From Voacanga thouarsii (Eukaryota > Streptophyta > Magnoliopsida > Gentianales > Apocynaceae): a DNA stretch of 64,000 bases. Below are positions 58,350-64,000 of this stretch, piece by piece. The position numbers were made by a program, and so were the translations under genes. Below the pieces are notes generated by a model. It worked only from the letters and a program-made list of their open reading frames with translations, had not been told where the DNA came from and did not search any database. Each line of letters begins with the position of its first letter. Position 1 is the stretch's first letter. The stretch lies in NCBI GenBank assembly GCA_026120185.1, contig JANUWF010001481.1, positions 2,919,001 to 2,983,000 on the forward strand. Reading direction: 5' to 3'.

Positions 58350-59693
58350 TGATAGAGCCTAATTTTGTTTATATTTTCCTAATTATCTAAGGTCATTTTG
58401 TGATACTTTTGATACAATAACTAGCCAATTCCCTTTCTAATTGATATTTTGGCTGTAGAAATTTTTCCTGAGATTTTATGTAGAAATTGATGAAATTAGA
58501 GAAAAAGAGAAGCATTCCAACATAGACCTGGCGCCAAACTCGAGAAACCGAACTGGTGCCGGCCCAGCACTACAAGGAATTCAAGAAACAGAGTAAACCA
58601 GTCCAAAGTTTAACCGGTGCCTGGCTCTGCTTATTGGCCGTGGAGATTCTTTTTAACATCAGAATTTAGAAGTTGCAATGCAGATCTTTTAAAAACTGAA
58701 TTGGACATGAAATAGGACTCTTGTATATGCTTTTTAGCAATCTAAACTCTAATACATACAAGAAAATAATAGTCCCTAAGCAAGTTTTTCACTCTTGGGT
58801 GTGGTAGAGCCCTAGAGAACTCCTAGAGAATCTAAGAGCACCAAGTTTGAGAAGGATCAAGGAAATCTTAGAGAAGAAGATGAGCTTTATCAAGAAGATA
58901 GCAAAAGAGAAAGGGGTTATACTTGTCTATGAGTTTTTCTTCTATCTTTCTTTGTACTTCTATTTTATTAAAGTTGAACTTATATGTTTTAATTGTATTT
59001 AGAGGATATTTCAGAATTTGTGGTTTTGTATTGATTTTAGCTTTTTTATCAATTGGTTATTATTTTTGGTATTTGGTTACTTGATTTATTTGATTAATTA
59101 ATTGAACATTCCTCTTTTCACCTAGAATATAGGGCCATTGGCTAGTTTCATATTCATACCACCTAGCATATAGGGGTATTTGTCAAAAACTAAGTTTAAT
59201 GCATCTTTTGAGTAAGACTACTGAGATAGAATATATCCATTAAGTTACTTAGAAGATAGGGAATTATGAATTATAAATGAAGTGATTCTAGTTTATTCTT
59301 TCATGGTGTCAGAATGATAATTAATTGTAATAATTGCTAGTCAATCATTGTTATAATTTTAGAAATTTCTATTTATTTGCATATATGTTCTCCTTATTCT
59401 CACTCCTTTATTATCCTTGTGACTTTTTTTATGTGAACTTGGTCTATTCTCTAGTATATTACTTTACAAGTTAGTGTTCTATTCATTCATTTATTTTATT
59501 GGCTAAACAATAAAAAATTAGATAAAGCAAGGTGGGAGCTTAAGTTCCTATGGATTCGATACCTGCTATTCCATATACTATATGATACATATACTTGCCC
59601 GTATGTGTGGTTTTAGTGGTTAGCATTTTAATTAAAACTTGATTAATTGTGGATTTTGTTGGTAATATTTTCTACACTAAAAAACACACATTA
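58350..59693 (+). repeat. D7 5' LTR (1344 bp)
   Basis: TGATAGAGCC... to ...CACACATTA (terminal CA mutated). Contains CCTGGCGCC (58528-58536) and related GC boxes in U3. Almost colinear with 62623-63549. Confidence 0.9.
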
Positions 59694-59699
59694 AGTTTT

Positions 59700-59718
59700 T
59701 TGCACCGTTATCGGGGAT
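59700..59718 (+). promoter_or_regulatory. Primer-binding site of D7
   Basis: TTGCACCGTTATCGGGGAT, an eroded tRNA-Asp-type PBS seven bases inside the 5' LTR. Confidence 0.82.
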
Positions 59719-59925
59719 GGGCACTATCGAAAACACTCAAGTCTTGTTGATTTAGCCTTTGTTTTATTTGTAAATATCACTAACTTTTGTTTTTAAGTAC
59801 TTTTTAAATATCTACTTCTTTTTATTAGTATATGATTTTGTTTTTGTTTTGTTTAAATTTTTACTATTTTTTATTTTTCTTTCGATTTAATTTTTGTTTT
59901 CTTTAAGTGCGAGGTTGACATTATC

Positions 59926-60690
59926 ATGGACAATTATTTATCAGTACAAAATCAAAGAAATTACAATGATGATAGATTGGCCAAATTACAATCTCACATT
60001 GATGTTTTTAGTGAGAATACATTAGAGCATTTGTGAATTCTTTTGTAACCAATACAAATTCATCTGTTAAATAGCATGAAAATGTTTCCCAACAATTGAT
60101 CGACCAAAGGACACAATTAGTTAAGATTGTTGAGAAGACTCATGAAAAACTTTCATCAAGCACATTCAAAATCACAAAAAAATAAGGGACGCCTTACAGG
60201 AATAAACCGGCGCCAGATGGAGTGCTTAAGCTAGCACCGGCTGATCCAATAAACCCTGCAAACCCGACATAATACTGAGATGACATACTTGGAGGAGCAC
60301 TTTTTGAACCACCATTGGAAATATTTGGAGAAAATTTATTTTGTTTAAGCAATGAGTCCATGATGGCCCGTACAATTGACCAAGGAGAAAAAAGAGGTTA
60401 TGAGGAACAATTGCAACATGTGAAAAGAGAAATATTCGATTCTACTCTATGTGCTAATAATTATAATTTCTTTTTGTCATATGATTTTGTAGGTTCCTCC
60501 CAATTCTTGGAGGACAATATTACCCATGATGATGTGTGGAGTTTGATATGCCTCAAGGAGTTGGATTTTTCAATGATACTTCCTAAGAAATCCTTGGAGA
60601 ATGTTGACAAAATTTCCCTTCACCCCATTCTAAGGGGGTAACTTGGTATTTGTAGATTCACTGGAAAGTAAAGATTTCTTGATCCCATCT
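59926..60690 (+). pseudogene. D7 mini-gag remnant
   Basis: Begins at a methionine (59926) with MDNYLSVQNQ, YNDDRLAKLQ and DVFSE, then a stop at 60036. Later frames contain a longer open stretch (60315-60641, 108 codons) with YEEQLQHVKRE, DDVWSLICLKELDFSM and a stop; NLVFVDSL-type and SKDFLIP traces follow in another frame near 60640-60690. The same blocks occur in D1, so an ancestral shared protein is likely. No zinc knuckle or pol motif. Gag identity is inferred from its position behind the PBS. Confidence 0.6.
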
Positions 60691-62607
60691 TTATGAACTC
60701 AAATACTAGGACTTAAGGGGAATTTTAATCATGAAAATTCTATTAAAGGGGAAAATGGTGATTTCAATATTGAAGTATTCTTTAGATTTAATTTGCATTC
60801 GTGTGTTAAAAAATTAATTGATGCGTCTAAAGAGCTTAAAGGGAATAGGTTTATGCATATACTTTTATTGAGCAAATTAATTTTCATATCACTTACCCTT
60901 TTCTAAAGCCTCTCTTCTTTCTACATTCATCGCTCTTACTTTTTGCATTGAGCATTAATTTCTTTTACCAAGGGATGATGAGAAAGCATGATGAGTGGAA
61001 GGAGTATACATGTGTCTTGGTTTTACATTAATTTTATTTGAATTTTGGTTGTTTTGTCTAGCTTGGTCTTCAGTTGTTTGTTGTCTTTCCCCTCCCACGT
61101 AGGGAATATACTTTCTAGCTTAAGTATGGGGGAGGGAGAATGGTTTTTTATTTACTTTGTTAGGATTTTTATTAAGTCATTTGTTTTTTTTTTCTTTTAT
61201 GTTAGTGTTTTCTTTGTGCTTTATAAGTGTGTTATTTTGCAGGTTTGAATAAATGTTTCTCGAACAAGCTCTTCTACTCTTCTTCAAGTTTTAATACCTT
61301 AAGGAAGCTTATTACACTTAGAGAGTATTACTTAACTTTCTACCCCTTTATTATTTTTGGTCCCTTTAGAGATGCATTATTATGTTAATTTTTTGCCAAT
61401 GAGGGCATTGTCCAGTTTAAGTATGGGGGAGTGGTTTGGTGATATTTTTTGTCCAAATTTTTATTAATTTTCTTGGTGTTTCTTAAAATTTGGAGCTGAT
61501 TTTAAAAATTGTTGGAATTTGAAATTGATTTTTTTTTTTTTTTTTATCTTTAGGTAAACTATGAGCTACAGTTTCTCAAATTTTGACTACTATGGTATCG
61601 TTATTATTTTTCTTTTGGTATAAGAATTCGGTTTAAGACTTATTTGGTTGAGTTTGGTTTTGTGTAAACTTGTATATTTGGTGTGATATAGGCTAAGTAT
61701 TGAGAATTTGAATTAACTTTGCTTATGTTTTAGTAGATGTTGTAGCATTTTATTTCTTGAGGATTGATGTTGATTTTGTGATTAAATATCAATAGGGAAT
61801 TTTGGTTGATTTTTGTTTTATTGTGTTTTAAGCTAGTCCTTGTTTTGAGTTCAAGTAAATAGGGACTAGAGTGGTAATATCATGAGAGAGAAAATTTCAC
61901 TATATATCTTCATTTCTAAGAGAGTTAAAAAAGATGTATTCATCTATTCTAGAAAAGGAGAGGAGAAAACAGGTCCAAAATTGCAAAGGGCATGTCCTCT
62001 GGTGAAAAACAGCTAATGAATTTTGAAATATAAAAAATGAGAGAAATGCCTACTAATAAGGGCGTCAATTCGAAAAGAAATAGCAAGTATTGTTCGGTGC
62101 CTTCTCTTTAGGCTATCCCGAAGGCAGAAGGCAAAAGAAGGGGGAGAAAGGGGGAGGGAGGGGGGAGAAGAGAAATTAAATGGGCTAATATGGTAAGTGA
62201 AGAGAAATCCATTCACTTAAGGCTATGAATTCCCCCCCAAAAAAATAGTGAGAATGTCCCTAGCTTGCTACTTGATTGTAGTAGTTTGGAAATTGTAGAA
62301 CTGGAATTGTTTATTATTCCTAACTTATATGAATCAGAATGCTTGCATTCTTGACATAAGAAATGCGATGAAACACATTGAATAAATATGAACTTGTTTA
62401 ACTCAACTTCAATGGCCTTAGTTATATCGAGCTTAATATATAAGTTTACATGAAATTGGGTTGGTTAAATAGGTATTGGATTGAATTCTTGAACTAGAAG
62501 AAGGATAATATCTTTATTATAATGGCCACGTTCACCAAAATCTTCCTGTTCATAAGCTATCTACGTGGTATGTTTAATTTTTGTTTGCTTGAGGACAAGC
62601 AATGCTT
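60691..62607 (+). other. D7 non-coding internal region
   Basis: No coherent coding frame. Two PPT-like motifs, TTAAGTATGGGGGAGGGAG near 61116-61134 and TTAAGTATGGGGGAGTGG near 61417-61434, and a G-rich block at 62140-62165. Frames at 61045-61248 and 62013-62216 are composition-driven. Confidence 0.65.
62140..62165 (+). other. G-quadruplex-type motif
   Basis: Four runs of three or more G (5, 5, 3 and 6) separated by 1-5 bases, fitting the standard G3+N1-7 pattern on the plus strand, in the same sense as the element's RNA. Confidence 0.8.
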
Positions 62608-62622
62608 AAGTGTGAAGGAATA
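62591..62622 (+). promoter_or_regulatory. PPT region of D7
   Basis: GAGGACAAGCAATGC then TTAAGTGTGAAGGAATA, just before the 3' LTR start TGATAGGGCC. The G run has mutated compared with D1 (AAGTGTGGGGGAATG). Confidence 0.8.
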
Positions 62623-63549
62623 TGATAGGGCCTAATTTTGTCTATATTTTCCTAGTTATTTGAGGTCATTTTGTGATACTTTTAATACAATAACTAACCA
62701 ATTCCCTTCCTATTTGATATTTTGGCTGTGGAAAGTTTTTTTAGATTTAATGCAAAAATTGATGAAATTGGAGAAAAAGTGAAGTATTCCAACATAGACT
62801 CGGTGTCAGCCCCGAGAACCGAACCAGTGCCAACCCAGCACTGGAAGGAATTCGAGAAATAGAGCAAAACAAAGTAAACCGGTCCAGAGTTGAACCGGCA
62901 CCGGCCCAATCGACGTAAACTAGTGTCGGCTCTATACTACTTAATGGTCGTGGAGATTCCTTTTAATATCAAAATTTGGAAGTTGTAATGCAAATCTTTT
63001 AGAAACTGAATTGGACACGAAATATGACTCTTGTATACACTTTTTAGCAATCTAAACTCCTATAAATACAAGAGAATAATAGTCCCTAAATGAGTTTTTC
63101 ACTCTTGGGTGCTGGAGAACCCTCCTAGAGAATACAAGACCACCAAGTTTGAGAAGGTCAAGGAAATCTTGGAGAAGAAAATGAGCTTTATAAAAAAGAA
63201 TGCAAAGGAGAATAGGATTACACTTGTCTATGAGTTTTTCTTCTATCTTTCTTTGTACTTCTATTTTGTTAAAGTTGAACTTATATATTTTAATTGTATT
63301 TAGAGGATATTTCTAAATTTGTGGTTTTGTATTGATTTTAACTTTTTAATCAATTGGTTATTATTTCTGTATTTGGTTACTTAATTTATTTAATGAATTA
63401 ATTGAATGTTCTTTCTTTCTAATGGACTTGAAAAAAGAAGTTAGGAGTGATTTAATTGATTTCATATCTATTATGTCTTAACTGGATTGCGAGAGAAGGT
63501 TAAGAACAAGAACTCAAGTAATTCAAAAATTGATTTATTTCACCTAGAA
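62623..63549 (+). repeat. D7 3' LTR, interrupted
   Basis: TGATAGGGCCTAATTTTG onward, colinear with the 5' LTR until CACCTAGAA (63549), which continues AATATAGGG in the 5' LTR (59131). LTR B is inserted there. TATA-like CCTATAAATACAAG near 63059. Confidence 0.9.
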
Positions 63550-64000
63550 TGTAACACCCCGCTACCTAGGCCTGCCAGGGTCGGGGATGTCGCCCCGTCC
63601 AAAGAACAAGGGGTCTTTATAACTAGGTAACCCAAATAAAATAGCAGATTAAAATAATACTTTAACTCAAAAATTTATTATATCCCAAGAATAAATCCAA
63701 GAATAAATCCATGAATTCCTAAACACAAATCCATAAATAAAAATTATCCACTCTCAACTCCCCAAAGCAATACATAAGAATAAATGACAACATTCTCTTC
63801 CAATGCAGATAACACTAGCTACTCATCCCCACAGCAGGATCGACCTAAAATCATGGTAAAAAGAGTGATGAGACAGAAATCTCAGTAAGCCCCCGTGTGT
63901 GAGTTGGGCTAAAAAGACAAAACACTTTTCATGATGCATGTACTAGCAGTATATCAAAAGCTTGTCATGCCTTCTTTACAAATTTAACTCTCACTTCTTG
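63550..64000 (-). mobile_element. LTR family B, 3' end, minus strand, running off the window end
   Basis: Plus-strand view TGTAACACCCCGCTACC, then GGGGATGTCGCCCCGTCC and GGGTCTTTATAAC: the reverse complement of the ends at 1260, 9372 and 39615. Includes the hairpin at 63869-63884 (TGAGA/TCTCA). Whether it is a solo LTR or part of a full element depends on sequence beyond 64000. Confidence 0.92.

Larger units (their letters stand above)
58350..63549 (+). mobile_element. D7: pol-less Athila-like element with gag remnant
   Basis: 5' LTR (58350-59693), PBS (59700-59718), mini-gag remnants (59926-60690), non-coding internal DNA with PPT-like motifs, terminal PPT (62608-62622) and 3' LTR (62623 on), which LTR B interrupts at 63550. 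The internal region is about 2.9 kb and shows no protease, RT, RNase H or integrase motif. The base pairs before it are GGCTT; the matching right flank lies beyond the window. Confidence 0.85.

Noticed and set aside
60315..60641. Host gene of 108 codons
   Set aside because: Lies between PBS and PPT of D7 and shares blocks with the D1 internal region, so it is an element remnant.

Overview
The window looks like repeat-dense nuclear DNA from a flowering plant, probably heterochromatin close to a centromere. It is AT-rich and crowded with simple-sequence tracts. Nearly all of it can be read as plant LTR retrotransposons: Ty3/gypsy of the Tekay/del and Athila/Tat types, plus Ty1/copia. I found no intact host gene, rRNA gene, true tRNA gene, CRISPR array or DNA virus. 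The species cannot be named from the sequence. Every protein-coding trace is a retrotransposon remnant with stops or frameshifts. Family letters used here (A, B, C, D, E, F, G) are mine.

Layout. 1-1260: two nested family B LTR pieces lying in a broken Tekay-type pol (1261-3755) with its family A 3' LTR (3774-5099 and 9373-about 11335). That LTR is split by a 4.27 kb solo LTR B (5100-9372). 11336-14271: a 5'-truncated copia element (pol remnant plus 3' LTR C). 14272-18601: a B-like LTR F on the minus strand, then a primer-binding site and a decayed leader/gag. 18602-24413: an E-type LTR interrupted by D1 (19166-24051), a two-LTR Athila-like element with no pol. 24414-33588: an autonomous-type Athila element on the minus strand (5' LTR, PBS, gag, protease, RT, RNase H; integrase and 3' LTR missing) carrying three solo LTRs, each with a perfect 5-bp target duplication: copia C1 in RNase H, D2 in gag, copia C2 in the 5' LTR. 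33589-39615: the integrase end of a Tekay element and its 4.37 kb 3' LTR B. 39616-41865: unassigned DNA holding solo LTR D3 (perfect duplication). 41866-45900: LTR A fragment, copia leader/PBS/5' LTR, and a D LTR half. 45901-51540: an E LTR holding the complete but pol-less D5. 51540-53961: integrase tail and 3' LTR of a gypsy family G. 54005-58349: an E LTR with an inserted SIRE-like copia LTR. 58350-63549: D7, another pol-less Athila-like element, whose 3' LTR is hit by a family B LTR that runs off the end.

How it fits together. The window is a record of repeated insertion, LTR-LTR recombination to solo LTRs, and truncation. All three two-LTR elements (D1, D5, D7) lack pol and would have depended on enzymes from an Athila relative such as the one at 24414-33588. 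I see no new defence or metabolic system. The points most worth a second look are at sequence level: a hairpin with compensatory changes at the same place near the 3' ends of LTR families A, B, E and G; a tRNA-like A-box/B-box pair inside the B/F LTRs; three spaced polypurine-tract-like motifs and a shared mini-gag in the pol-less elements; palindromic GGCGCC boxes in D LTRs; and two copies of what seems to be one copia insertion.
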